Shown: positions 7,285 to 16,516 of the stretch, in pieces | Position numbering within the stretch: the first letter of the stretch is position 1 | Layout: each line of letters begins with the position of its first letter | Assembly: GCA_964471535.1 (NCBI GenBank) | Contig: CAYYHA010000024.1 | Location: 1-33,629, forward strand | Source: CAYYHA01 sp964471535 | Lineage (GTDB): Bacteria > Myxococcota > Myxococcia > SLRQ01 | DNA: 33,629 bases | Reading direction: 5' to 3' | Program-made: the position numbers and the translations under genes | The notes under the pieces: generated by a model | The model's input: only the letters and a program-made list of their open reading frames with translations | The model's database searches: none | Told to the model about the DNA's origin: nothing

Positions 7285-8451
7285 CTAGCGGCCCTCGACC
7301 AGCGCCTCGAGTTGGGAGAGGGCGCTCGCTGCCTCCTTGGCCGCGGCGAGCTCCGTCTCCAACGTGCGGACGCGCTCCTCGAGCGCGGCGTTCTCCTCGC
7401 TGCGCGCATCGAGGCGGGCCTGCATCGCCTCCGCCTCGGCGTTCGCCGCGTCGAGTGCGGCACACAGCTCCTCGCGCTCGGCGAGGAGGTCCTGCACCTC
7501 TCGCTCCCGGCTGCGCAGCGCCTCCTCCATCTCCGAGAGGAGCGCCGACTGCTCTGCCTGCAGGCGCTTGAGTTCCATCAGGTGGGTGAGTGCCCGGTCA
7601 CGCTCGGTGGCCAGGGTCTCCGCCTCGGCGAGGAGGTCCTCGGCGACCGCAGCCCGCTCGGCCGCGGTGGCGAGCGCCTCCTCGAGGCGGGCCTGGGTCT
7701 CTGCGAGCATCCGCTCCTTTTCCTCCAGCGCCCCGCGGGCCGCCTGCAGCGCCTCTGCCAGCTCGCCGCGCTCTGCCTCCGCCGCCTCGAGGCGGGTCCG
7801 CAGAGCCTCCACCGTCTCCCGGACCCTAAGGGCGGTGGCCGAGGGATCGGGCGATGTCGTGCGCTGCCGCGCCGTCTGCTGCAAGCGAGCCCGCAGGGCC
7901 TCGACGCGGGCGCGGCCAGAGGCGAGGTCGGCGGCGAGGGGGTCGGCGGTGGAGGGGGGCGCGGTCGCGCCCGCAGCTTCCGCGCCCGGTGCCGAGGCGC
8001 CCGCGGGAGCGCGCCCCTTCGGCTCCGGCCGTTGCCGCCCGCGGCCGCCGCGGGGAACCCGGCGGCGGGGCGCGGGTGCCGCCGCGGCGGCGACCGCATC
8101 GCCGACGGGCGCGGCCGCGCCCGTCTCCCCCTGGGTCGCGGTGGCCCCGGGTTCCGTCGAGCCCGGCTCCGCTGCGCCGGGAGCTGCCGCCTCCGCCGAT
8201 GCCGCCTCGGCCGCCGTCCCCTCGGCCCGCAGGATCTCGCCCTCGTTCGACTTGCCTTCGATCGACTCGGCCGCGGTGACCTCGGCCTCTGCCGCCGATG
8301 CGGCGGCCGCGTTGGACCCCTCCGCCGCTGCATGGGGTTCGGACTCGGCGGCGTTGGGCTCAGCAGGCTCCGGCTCGGTCACCTCGGCGAGCATGCGCCC
8401 GAGGCGCGTCTTCGGCTTCTTCCTGGGGGCGTTGCGCTGGAAGCCCTTCAT
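7285..8451 (-). CDS. Coiled-coil protein with basic N-terminal peptide, partner of the ParA-like ATPase
   Basis: The protein is 388 aa. Residues 1-20 are strongly basic (MKGFQRNAPRKKPKTRLGRM). About 24-200 is a low-complexity Ala/Glu/Pro/Thr stretch, probably disordered. About 200-388 is a continuous heptad-rich coiled coil (RLEAAEAERGELAEALQAAR and similar). No signal peptide. ATG 8451 overlaps the ParA-like stop in ATGA, so synthesis is coupled. Basic N-terminal peptides followed by a flexible linker are how several ParA partners, such as ParB and PomX-type proteins, stimulate their ATPase. By analogy this protein may be the activator and scaffold of the ATPase upstream. That is inference; the family itself is not recognised. 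Confidence 0.8.
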   Translation of the reverse strand: MKGFQRNAPRKKPKTRLGRMLAEVTEPEPAEPNAAESEPHAAAEGSNAAAASAAEAEVTAAESIEGKSNEGEILRAEGTAAEAASAEAAAPGAAEPGSTEPGATATQGETGAAAPVGDAVAAAAAPAPRRRVPRGGRGRQRPEPKGRAPAGASAPGAEAAGATAPPSTADPLAADLASGRARVEALRARLQQTARQRTTSPDPSATALRVRETVEALRTRLEAAEAERGELAEALQAARGALEEKERMLAETQARLEEALATAAERAAVAEDLLAEAETLATERDRALTHLMELKRLQAEQSALLSEMEEALRSREREVQDLLAEREELCAALDAANAEAEAMQARLDARSEENAALEERVRTLETELAAAKEAASALSQLEALVEGR

Positions 8452-9416
8452 GCGACCTCCTCCACCGCAAGCTGCGGCAGCTCGACCTCTAGACAGCTGT
8501 CGATGAGTGCCTGCACGTCCTCGGCGCCGCGGCTTGCCGGATCGAAGGCGAAGATGGGCACCCCCTCGCTCGACGCCTGGGCGAACTTCGTACACTGCCG
8601 GATGACCCGCGGCACCAAGAACTCGGCGTAGTGCTCCTCGAGGGCGGCGCGGGCCGCGCGGGCGATCTTCGTCGTGGGATTGAACTGGTTGATGACCACG
8701 AAGATGCGCGCCATTGCGTGCTCGAGGTCCTCCTGGATGTCCTCGAGCGTCTCGAAGAGCAACTTGAGGCCATGGAAGCTCAGGAAGTCGGGAAGCACCG
8801 GGACGTAGAGATCGTCGGCGGCGAGGATCGCGTTGAGGTTGAGCAGGCCGAAGGAGGGGGGGGCGTCGAGCACGACGAAGTCGTACTGCACGCTCACCGC
8901 GTCGATGGCGCGGGTGAGCTTGTACTCACGGGCCGACTGGGGCATCAGCGCCAGGTCCACGGTGGCCATGCGGAGGCTGGCGGGCACGAGGTGCAGCTCC
9001 GCCAGCGGCGTCTCGATGCGCACCTCCTCGATGGGCGCCTTCTTCACCAGAACGTCGTACAGCGTTCGCTCGCAGGCTTCGCCGTCGTAGCCGAGGCACT
9101 GGGTTGCGTGACCCTGGCTGTCGAGGTCGAGGAGCAGCGTGCGATAACCCATCTCCGCCAGGCGGTAGGCGACGCTCACCGAGAGGGAGGTCTTGCCCGT
9201 GCCCCCCTTGAAGTTGAGGAAGAGGAGGCGGCGGCACTCGCGTTGCCGCGGATAGAGCCGCAGCGCCCGCCGGTAGGCGGAGAGTTCGGCGAGCGCGTAG
9301 TGCTCCTTGGGGCCGCCGAGGCCCCGCAGAGCGTGCCGCTCCTCGCGGGCGAGTTCGTCTTCGGTCAGGCCGAGGACTTCGGCCAGGCGAGCACGTTCGA
9401 TCTGGATCTGATCCAT
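8448..9416 (-). CDS. ParA/MinD-type ATPase
   Basis: The protein is 322 aa. The deviant Walker A KGGTGKTS is at residues 70-77, the ParA-type switch is LLDLDSQGHATQCLGYDGEA, and the Walker B-like segment is FVVLDAPPSFGLLNLNAI. The C-terminal part has IRQCTKFAQASSEGVPIFAF, typical of ParA/Soj. The first 65 residues form an extra helical, possibly helix-turn-helix-like, extension (ARLAEVLGLTEDELAREERH). Such ATPases bind DNA non-specifically as ATP dimers and position chromosomes, plasmids or protein clusters. No parB gene or parS-like array is nearby; instead a coiled-coil gene overlaps its end. A role in positioning a cellular structure is therefore more likely than chromosome partition. Upstream GGAAG is a modest ribosome-binding site. 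Confidence 0.92.
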   Translation of the reverse strand: MDQIQIERARLAEVLGLTEDELAREERHALRGLGGPKEHYALAELSAYRRALRLYPRQRECRRLLFLNFKGGTGKTSLSVSVAYRLAEMGYRTLLLDLDSQGHATQCLGYDGEACERTLYDVLVKKAPIEEVRIETPLAELHLVPASLRMATVDLALMPQSAREYKLTRAIDAVSVQYDFVVLDAPPSFGLLNLNAILAADDLYVPVLPDFLSFHGLKLLFETLEDIQEDLEHAMARIFVVINQFNPTTKIARAARAALEEHYAEFLVPRVIRQCTKFAQASSEGVPIFAFDPASRGAEDVQALIDSCLEVELPQLAVEEVA

Positions 9417-9511
9417 GGGGCGCTTCCGCTCGAGGTTGAGAGCCCCGGCCCCCGCGGGGTCCGGGACCGGGGGAGGGAGAGGTCGCTGTCACAGAGAGGG
9501 AGGTCCATCGC
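9417..9511. other. Short gap with GC-rich inverted repeats
   Basis: CCCCGCGGGG at 9450-9459 is a perfect palindrome nested between CCCCGG and CCGGGG arms. It could form a strong stem between the HEAT-repeat gene and the ParA gene, but no T-run follows on either strand. It is not a standard intrinsic terminator. Confidence 0.35.
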
Positions 9512-11452
9512 TTAGGGGAGAGAGAACTTGTGCCCGCGGCGCATCAGCTCGCCGGCGGCGAGGCGCTGCTGCACGAGAACGGCGAGCGCACCCCGCTCGC
9601 CGCCCACCGCAGCGTGGAGTTCGTCGAGTGAGAGCGGGCGAAGGGAGATCTCGAGGGCCCGGCGCACCGCTTCGAAGCCGGGGGCAGAAGAGCCTCGGAC
9701 CCCTTCTTCTCCCGCGGGCCGGGTCGATGCCGGCTGGCGACGCGGCTCGGGATTCGAGGCGGGCGACGGATTCGGTCGCAGGTCGGTGGGGGCCTCGGAG
9801 CTCGGACTCGGCTGCGCCGAGCTGTCCTCCGCGGGGCCACTCCGCTTCTCCTGCGCTCCCCGATCGCGCAGGGCGGTGACGGCCCGGCGCCGCTCGGCTT
9901 CGGGGAGATCCGGAAGGTGGGAGAGATCGCGACCGAGCTGTCGGCCGAGCGCCGCCGCCGCGGCCCGGCGCACCTCGAGCCTCCGGTCGTTGAGCGCCGT
10001 CAGGAGGGCCCGTCGGGCCAGCGGATGATCGAGGGTGCCCAGCGCCGTGCAGGCAATGCGCCGCAGCTGCGGATCCTCGTCCCGCGCGGCCCGCGCCATC
10101 AGCTCGGGAGCCTCGGGCCGTCCCGATGCGGCGACGGCGAGCGCCGCCCGGCGCCGGACCGTAGCAGCGGGATCCCCGAGGAGGGCGACGAGCAGGCCCA
10201 GACTCCGGGGATCGTCGAGGCAGGCCAGCGCTTCGGCCGCCGCGGCCCGCAGCCGAGGGTTCTCGTCACGGAGCGCCGCCTCGAGCGTCTCGAGCGCCCC
10301 CTCGCCCCCCGCCTCCCCCACGGCGCGAAGCAGCGCCGATCGCTCCTCGGGGTCGTGGATCCACGAGAGCGCCGCCGAGAAGAGCGGCGTGGCGGCAGGA
10401 CCGGCGAGACGCACGAGGCTCTGGATCGCGGCGTGGCGGAGGGTGGGTGAGCCCGAGAGCAGGTCGTCCACCCGCTCGAGGGCCTGGGCGCGCCGGGTCT
10501 CGTCGAGCGCCTCGAGTGCCCGTCTCGCCTCGGCCATCCGGGCCTGCTCCGCCAAGGCGGCCTCCACAGCCTCTGCCGGGTGGGCGCCGGCAAATGGCGC
10601 CGTTCCGCCGCGCTCGGTCCTCTGGGCTCCCGGGGCGGAGGCCATGGGCTCGGAGCCGGCGGCCGGCGTCTGGGCCCCTCCCTCCACTGCGGCCTCGTCG
10701 AGGGAGATCGTCTCGTCGGGATCCCCGGCGAGGGCCAGGGCGGGATCGAGGCCCAGCGCGGCGACGACTTCTCGCAGGCGCCCCTCACGGGCCTCGGCGT
10801 CCTCCTTCTTCGCGGCGAGGGCCACCACCTCTTCCCGGAGCTGGGCGATGAACTCGGCCAGCTCGATCTGGTCGCGGGCGTCCCCTTCGATGAGCTGCTG
10901 CCACTCGAGGAGCTTGGCGAAGAAGCGCTCCCGCGAGCGCTCGAGGCGCTCGATCCGGGCCCGCGCCTCCGCGAGGGCGCGAGCGGCCTGCCGCGTCCGC
11001 TCCCGCTCGACTTCAAGCCTCCGCTCCCAGGCGCTCGCCACCTCCGTCTCGCCCGCCGCGGCGACCCCGCTCCGCTCGAGGCGCAGGCGCGCCGCTTCGG
11101 CGCATGCGGCGCGATCGGCGAGCACCGCCGCCTCGCGCCGGGCGTCGGCGAGACGCCCCTCGAGCTCGGCGATGCGCCGGGCGAAGGCCGCCTCCCGCTG
11201 CTGCGCCGTCGCCGCCTCGCCGCGCCAGCGGAGCGCCTCGTCGCGTGCCTCGCGGAGCTGCTCCTCGAGCGCTTCGATGCGCCACCGGAGGAGCGAGACC
11301 TGCTCCTGCGCCTCTGCCGCCACCTCGGCCCGCCCTGGTAGGCCTTGGGCTGTTGCGCCACCGACGTGGTCAGCGGGACCGGGCCCCGCCGCATCCACGA
11401 TTCTGGCCGAGGCACCCCACCTCGAGCCGCTCTTCTTCCGTTCTCGGGTCAT
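9512..11452 (-). CDS. Coiled-coil, HEAT-repeat and winged-helix-like protein
   Basis: The protein is 646 aa from ATG 11452, with GCGGAAG before it. It has three parts. About residues 45-230 are a long coiled coil (RWRIEALEEQLREARDEALR and similar). About 300-510 hold HEAT/PBS-type repeats (SALLRAVGEAGGEGALETLE; RLRAAAAEALACLDDPRSLG; LRRIACTALGTLDHPLARRA; VRRAAAAALGRQLG). After a Pro/Ser-rich linker, the last 55 residues (ALEISLRPLSLDELHAAVGG through LAAGELMRRGHKFSL) look like a winged-helix DNA-binding domain. No signal peptide or membrane segment. It lies 95 bp upstream of the ParA-like gene on the same strand. A scaffold or DNA-linked adaptor role is plausible but not established. Confidence 0.82.
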   Translation of the reverse strand: MTRERKKSGSRWGASARIVDAAGPGPADHVGGATAQGLPGRAEVAAEAQEQVSLLRWRIEALEEQLREARDEALRWRGEAATAQQREAAFARRIAELEGRLADARREAAVLADRAACAEAARLRLERSGVAAAGETEVASAWERRLEVERERTRQAARALAEARARIERLERSRERFFAKLLEWQQLIEGDARDQIELAEFIAQLREEVVALAAKKEDAEAREGRLREVVAALGLDPALALAGDPDETISLDEAAVEGGAQTPAAGSEPMASAPGAQRTERGGTAPFAGAHPAEAVEAALAEQARMAEARRALEALDETRRAQALERVDDLLSGSPTLRHAAIQSLVRLAGPAATPLFSAALSWIHDPEERSALLRAVGEAGGEGALETLEAALRDENPRLRAAAAEALACLDDPRSLGLLVALLGDPAATVRRRAALAVAASGRPEAPELMARAARDEDPQLRRIACTALGTLDHPLARRALLTALNDRRLEVRRAAAAALGRQLGRDLSHLPDLPEAERRRAVTALRDRGAQEKRSGPAEDSSAQPSPSSEAPTDLRPNPSPASNPEPRRQPASTRPAGEEGVRGSSAPGFEAVRRALEISLRPLSLDELHAAVGGERGALAVLVQQRLAAGELMRRGHKFSLP

Positions 11453-11507
11453 CCACTTCCGCAGGTCACAGCAACCAGGGCCCCCGATCACGTTCCAGCC
11501 CTGGAGT

Positions 11508-11521
11508 CGGTGTGAACACCG
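11508..11521. promoter_or_regulatory. Inverted repeat upstream of the HEAT-repeat gene
   Basis: CGGTGT-GA-ACACCG is a perfect 6-bp dyad in the 112-bp gap between the sulfatase-fold and HEAT-repeat genes, about 56 bp before the HEAT gene start. It may be an operator, or a hairpin in the RNA reading left from the sulfatase gene. No regulator is identified. Confidence 0.35.
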
Positions 11522-11564
11522 TACACAATGGGGATCGCGCCGTCGAGCACCCCCGGCCCCGGGG

Positions 11565-13223
11565 TCACTCGATGTAGCCGAGGGCGCGCAGCGCCTCCCG
11601 GTCCTCGTCGCTCAAGGGGACGGTCTCCGGCGCCACCCCCGCCCCACCGAGGAGCGGGCCGAGACGGGTCACGATGGTGCGCAAGGTGCCGTCACTTCGA
11701 TACTGCGGATAGAGGTCGTGCCTTTCCTCCGGGTCCGCTTCGATGTCGTAGAGGTGGAAGAGGTCGTCACCTCCAGGTTGGCGCACGCGCTCGAGGCGGT
11801 AAGGTCCCAAGAGGGCCGAGTGCTTCTCGGCGCGGGCCTGAGGACGGAAGGTGCTCGACAGGATCGGTCGCAGGTCGATCGCATCCAAGGGCAGGAGGTT
11901 TCGCCCGTCCAGGGGCTCGCGGGGAAGCGGCAGGCCGAGGAGGGGCAGCAGAGTGGGGAGGAGATCGACGAGGGCCACCGGCGTCGAGACGCGCCGGCCC
12001 GCCGGCATCCACCCCGGTGCGACGACGATGAGGGGGACGTGCAGGATGCGCCGGTGGAGGTTGTGGACGTGGCCGAAGTATCCCGATTCTCCAAGCTGCT
12101 CACCGTGGTCGCCCGTAACGACGATCGCGGTGCGCTCGAGGAGTCCCCGGGCTCGGAGGAGGTCGAGGAGCCGGCCGATCTCTGCGTCGGCGTAGGCCGT
12201 CTCCAGGTCGTAGCCGGCCCGCTTCTCCTCGGGGGTCATCTGTGCCCGAAGCTCGAAGCGCATCGGATAACGCTTCAGACCGTTCCCTCCTTCTTTCCGG
12301 TGGATATGCACCACCCCCACCCGGCCGGGCCGGAGGAGGAAGTTTCGGGGAATGTGAGGCGCGCCCGGTCGGACGAGTTCGAAGCCTTCACCGAATCGAA
12401 GGCTGAGCTCGGGATCGTAGCGCCAGTAGAAGGGCCGCAGCGGGAACCGTCCCTCCGCCGCGAAGCGCACCGCGTTGTCGCCGGGGGCGAGTTCGAGGGT
12501 GAACTCCGCCCGGCGGAAGTCGGCGGTCACCGTTTGCGTCCTGCCCCCGGGCCCGGTGATGTGCACCCGGCCATACCAGGCCGGCGGGAGGTAGGGCCCA
12601 TGGGGATCCGAGTAGTGCGCGAAGAGGAAGAAGGGGGGCTTCACCGTGCGAAGCCACGGCAGCAGGGCCTCGTTCAGCTCGGCGGCGTTCATCCACCACA
12701 GCCGCCGGGTTCGAAGATCGTAGAGGTCGAAGCCCTGATCGAAGCCGTACTTCGGACTCATGGCATCGAGGCTGACGAAGGCCGCAGTCCTACGCCCGCC
12801 GGCAGAGAGTATCTCCGCCAGGGTTTGGTGCCGGGCGGCGAGCCGTTGCCCGTTGTTGCGCACGCCGTGGTGGCGTGGGATGAGCCCGGTGAACATCGAG
12901 GCGTGCGCGGGGCCGGTCATCGGGGCGTGGGTGTAGGCGCGCTCGAAGACCACTCCGCGCTCCGCGAGGCGGGCGAGGTGGGGCGTCTCCACGTGTCCGC
13001 CGAAGAGGGCCAGGCGATCGGCCCGCTGCGTGTCGATGGTGATCCAGACCAGGTTCTCGAGGGGCGGGGCCTGACCTGGGCCGGCCCGCTGTGGTCTCCT
13101 GGCCCCGGGATCGGAGCAGGCGGCCCCCGCGAGCACCGCTAGGAGCAAGAGCAGAGCGAGGTACGGCGCGACGCGCCGTTGGGCAGGACAGAGCGCCGGG
13201 AGGGGCATCTGGGCTGCGGCCAT
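11565..13223 (-). CDS. Exported sulfatase-fold (alkaline phosphatase superfamily) hydrolase, Thr-type
   Basis: The protein is 552 aa from ATG 13223. An N-terminal hydrophobic segment (YLALLLLLAVLAGAACSD) indicates export. The cysteine at residue 36 is preceded by G-A-A, a poor lipobox, so lipidation is uncertain. Sulfatase-fold landmarks are WITIDTQRAD (metal Asp64), HYSDPHGPY, VVTGDHGEQLGESGYFGH and HVPLIV. The usual C/S-x-P-S-R formylglycine site reads T-G-P-A-H (Thr103), followed by ASMFTGLIPRHHGVR. Thr is the nucleophile of lipoteichoic-acid synthase-like and phosphoethanolamine transferases. The enzyme may therefore be a phosphodiesterase or phosphotransferase, or inactive, rather than a sulfatase. 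About 110 residues of strand-rich sequence are inserted between HYSDPHGPY and the DLETAYADAEI helix. It is separated by 57 bp from boxB upstream. Confidence 0.85.
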   Translation of the reverse strand: MAAAQMPLPALCPAQRRVAPYLALLLLLAVLAGAACSDPGARRPQRAGPGQAPPLENLVWITIDTQRADRLALFGGHVETPHLARLAERGVVFERAYTHAPMTGPAHASMFTGLIPRHHGVRNNGQRLAARHQTLAEILSAGGRRTAAFVSLDAMSPKYGFDQGFDLYDLRTRRLWWMNAAELNEALLPWLRTVKPPFFLFAHYSDPHGPYLPPAWYGRVHITGPGGRTQTVTADFRRAEFTLELAPGDNAVRFAAEGRFPLRPFYWRYDPELSLRFGEGFELVRPGAPHIPRNFLLRPGRVGVVHIHRKEGGNGLKRYPMRFELRAQMTPEEKRAGYDLETAYADAEIGRLLDLLRARGLLERTAIVVTGDHGEQLGESGYFGHVHNLHRRILHVPLIVVAPGWMPAGRRVSTPVALVDLLPTLLPLLGLPLPREPLDGRNLLPLDAIDLRPILSSTFRPQARAEKHSALLGPYRLERVRQPGGDDLFHLYDIEADPEERHDLYPQYRSDGTLRTIVTRLGPLLGGAGVAPETVPLSDEDREALRALGYIE

Positions 13224-13280
13224 GGGGGCGCGACGATAGCAGAGGCCCCCCGGCTGCGGGGATGCGGGCCTCACGGCGCC

Positions 13281-14699
13281 TCAGTGGAAGCGCACGTACT
13301 CGAAGTCGAGGGGCTTTCCGTTGATGCCCTTGGCCGGCGGGGCGATCCAGTGGGCGAAGCGCCCCGGCTCGTAGACCGGCTGGGTCTGCAGAGCCGCGAG
13401 GTAGGCCTTGTCCTCGCGTGTGGGCAGCCACTCGCTTCGCTTTGCTTCGAATGCTTCGGCGGAGAGGGGCCGCCCCGTCGGGTCGAAGTGGAGCCCCGCA
13501 TACTGCCCGATCTGCCGGTTGAAGCGCCGGTGCGGGAGCACGAAGCGAAAGTCGATGCCCGCCTTCTCGAGGGTGCGGTTCCAGCGGTCCACGCCCTTCT
13601 GGCAGTCCTCGACGTACTGATCGCGCACCATCTCGTTCATCGCGAGGCGCAGGGGGACCTCCTGCGTGGTGAGCCTGCCGTCCTCCACCACGTCCATCAC
13701 GCGCACCCCTTCGAGGGCGACGTGGTCCTCGTACTTCTCCTCGTGGGCGCGGCCCTTCAGGCCGGCGGCGAAGTAGTTTGCGGCGTTGGTCGAGACCTCT
13801 CCACCGAAGAGATCGAGGGAGCGTGTGAACCAGAAGTTGAGGTGGCGCTGGATCATGTCGAGGGGGATGCCGCCCTGATCCCGCACGTCCTCGTTGGGGT
13901 CGGCCTTCATCAGCTCACAGGTGCGCTGCACGATGCGGTTGATGCCCGTGTCTCCGACGAACATGTGGTGGGCTTCCTCGGTGAGCATGAAGGTGCAGCT
14001 GCGGGAGAGGGGATCGAAGCCGCTCTCGGCGAGCGAGAGGAGCTGATACTTCCCGTCCCGGTCCGTGAACATGGTGAACATGAAGAAGTCGAGCCAGTCG
14101 GTGATGGGCTCGTTGAAGGCGCCGAGGATCCGCGGCTTGTCCGCATCCCCGCTGCGCCGCTCGAGGAGGGCCTCCGCCTCCTCGCGCCCGTCGCGGCCGA
14201 AGTAGGTGTGGAGCAGATAGACCATCGCCCACAGGTGCCGGCCCTCCTCCACGTTGACCTGGAAGAGGTTGCGCAGGTCGTAGAGGGAAGGGGCACTCTT
14301 CCCGAGCATGCGCTGCTGCTCCACGCTCGCAGGTTCCGTGTCCCCCTGCGTCACGATGAGGCGGCGAAGCGCATTGCGATGCTCTCCGGGCACCTCCTGC
14401 CACACCGGCTCGCCGTAGTGGTCGCCGAAGGGGATGCGCCGGTCGGGCTCGGGCGGGGAGAGGAAGATGCCCCAGCGGTACTCGGGCATCTTGACGTAGT
14501 CGAAATGGGCCCAGCCCTTTGCGCCCACGTCCACGGCGGTGCGCAGGTAGACGTCCTTGGTCTGGAAGCCCTCGGGGCCCATGTCCTGCCACCACTCGAG
14601 GAACTCCGGCTGCCAGCGCTCGAGGGCGCGCTGCAGCTTCCGGTCGCTGGACAGGTTCACGTTGTTGGGGATCTTCGCGTCGAGATCGACGGTGCCCAT
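13281..14699 (-). CDS. boxB: Benzoyl-CoA 2,3-epoxidase, diiron oxygenase subunit BoxB
   Basis: The 472-aa protein matches the known size of BoxB. With reductase BoxA it epoxidises benzoyl-CoA to 2,3-epoxybenzoyl-CoA using O2 and NADPH. The diiron ligands fit the published Azoarcus evansii set (E120, E150, H153, D211, E240, H243) with a constant offset of two: Glu122, Glu152 and His155 in NVEEGRHLW, Asp213 in FTDRDGKY, Glu242 and His245 in LTEEAHHMF. Conserved BoxB blocks PNNVNLSSDRKLQRALE, DVYLRTAVDVGAKGWAHFDY and GKPLDFEYVR are present. ATG 14699 is set by GAGGAGGT four nt upstream. It lies 69 bp after boxC in the same direction, so the two are presumably cotranscribed from the divergent boxC promoter. 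Confidence 0.97.
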   Translation of the reverse strand: MGTVDLDAKIPNNVNLSSDRKLQRALERWQPEFLEWWQDMGPEGFQTKDVYLRTAVDVGAKGWAHFDYVKMPEYRWGIFLSPPEPDRRIPFGDHYGEPVWQEVPGEHRNALRRLIVTQGDTEPASVEQQRMLGKSAPSLYDLRNLFQVNVEEGRHLWAMVYLLHTYFGRDGREEAEALLERRSGDADKPRILGAFNEPITDWLDFFMFTMFTDRDGKYQLLSLAESGFDPLSRSCTFMLTEEAHHMFVGDTGINRIVQRTCELMKADPNEDVRDQGGIPLDMIQRHLNFWFTRSLDLFGGEVSTNAANYFAAGLKGRAHEEKYEDHVALEGVRVMDVVEDGRLTTQEVPLRLAMNEMVRDQYVEDCQKGVDRWNRTLEKAGIDFRFVLPHRRFNRQIGQYAGLHFDPTGRPLSAEAFEAKRSEWLPTREDKAYLAALQTQPVYEPGRFAHWIAPPAKGINGKPLDFEYVRFH

Positions 14700-14703
14700 G
14701 GGG

Positions 14704-14711
14704 ACCTCCTC
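14704..14711 (-). promoter_or_regulatory. Strong ribosome-binding site of boxB
   Basis: GAGGAGGT on the minus strand, four nt before ATG 14699. It decides the start against a longer frame opening at 14768. Confidence 0.85.
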
Positions 14712-14768
14712 GAAGTTTGAACAGGGATCGAATCCATCGAAGGGCTGCGGGATGCCCGCGGCGTGCAC

Positions 14769-16409
<1,641 letters not shown>

Positions 16410-16446
16410 GGGTCCCATGGGCTACCGCAGCTGCGGCACCGTTTCA

Positions 16447-16460
16447 AGCACTATAGTGCA
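16447..16460. promoter_or_regulatory. Candidate BoxR operator 1
   Basis: AGCACTATAGTGCA contains the perfect 12-bp palindrome GCACTATAGTGC and fits TGCA-N6-TGCA with one mismatch. That is the operator reported for BoxR/BzdR in Azoarcus, as I recall it. It covers the minus-strand -10 box of boxC. Confidence 0.8.
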
Positions 16461-16477
16461 TTGCCGCCTCGATGTAA
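16450..16477 (-). promoter_or_regulatory. Candidate boxCB promoter
   Basis: On the minus strand TTACAT (16477-16472), a 16-bp spacer and TATAGT (16455-16450) form a sigma70-like promoter. Initiation would fall near 16443, giving a leader of about 25-35 nt before boxC. The -10 lies inside operator 1. Confidence 0.65.
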
Positions 16478-16490
16478 GATGCAGTATAGT
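16461..16490 (+). promoter_or_regulatory. Candidate boxR promoter
   Basis: TTGCCG (16461-16466), an 18-bp spacer and TATAGT (16485-16490). Initiation near 16497 gives either a leaderless GTG 16499 or a leader of about 20 nt carrying GGAGG before TTG 16517. The -10 lies inside operator 2, implying autoregulation. Confidence 0.65.
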
Positions 16491-16493
16491 GCC
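16480..16493. promoter_or_regulatory. Candidate BoxR operator 2
   Basis: TGCAGTATAGTGCC fits TGCA-N6-TGCA with one mismatch. It is a near copy of operator 1, sharing TATAGTGC, and is exactly 33 bp from it, about three helical turns. It covers the boxR -10 box. Confidence 0.8.
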
Positions 16494-16506
16494 CAATCGT
16501 GTCCAC

Positions 16507-16511
16507 GGAGG
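16507..16511 (+). promoter_or_regulatory. Ribosome-binding site deciding the boxR start
   Basis: GGAGG five nt before TTG 16517. The upstream GTG 16499 has none. Confidence 0.65.
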
Positions 16512-16516
16512 TCTTC

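Noticed and set aside
8448..9416. Chromosome-partition parA
   Set aside because: No parB, parS-like 16-bp repeats, gidA/B or dnaN neighbours; the coiled-coil partner points to another role.
9443..9472. GC stem as an intrinsic terminator or attachment site
   Set aside because: No T-run follows and no mobile gene is nearby; such stems are frequent in GC-rich gaps.
10035..13142. Very long plus-strand open frame (over 1,000 codons) opposite the HEAT and sulfatase genes
   Set aside because: It is Ser/Arg/Ala-rich with no domain, and lies antisense to two well-supported genes. GC-rich third positions create such frames.
16499..16516. boxR starting at GTG 16499
   Set aside because: Kept only as an alternative: TTG 16517 has a GGAGG at proper distance, while GTG 16499 would need leaderless translation.
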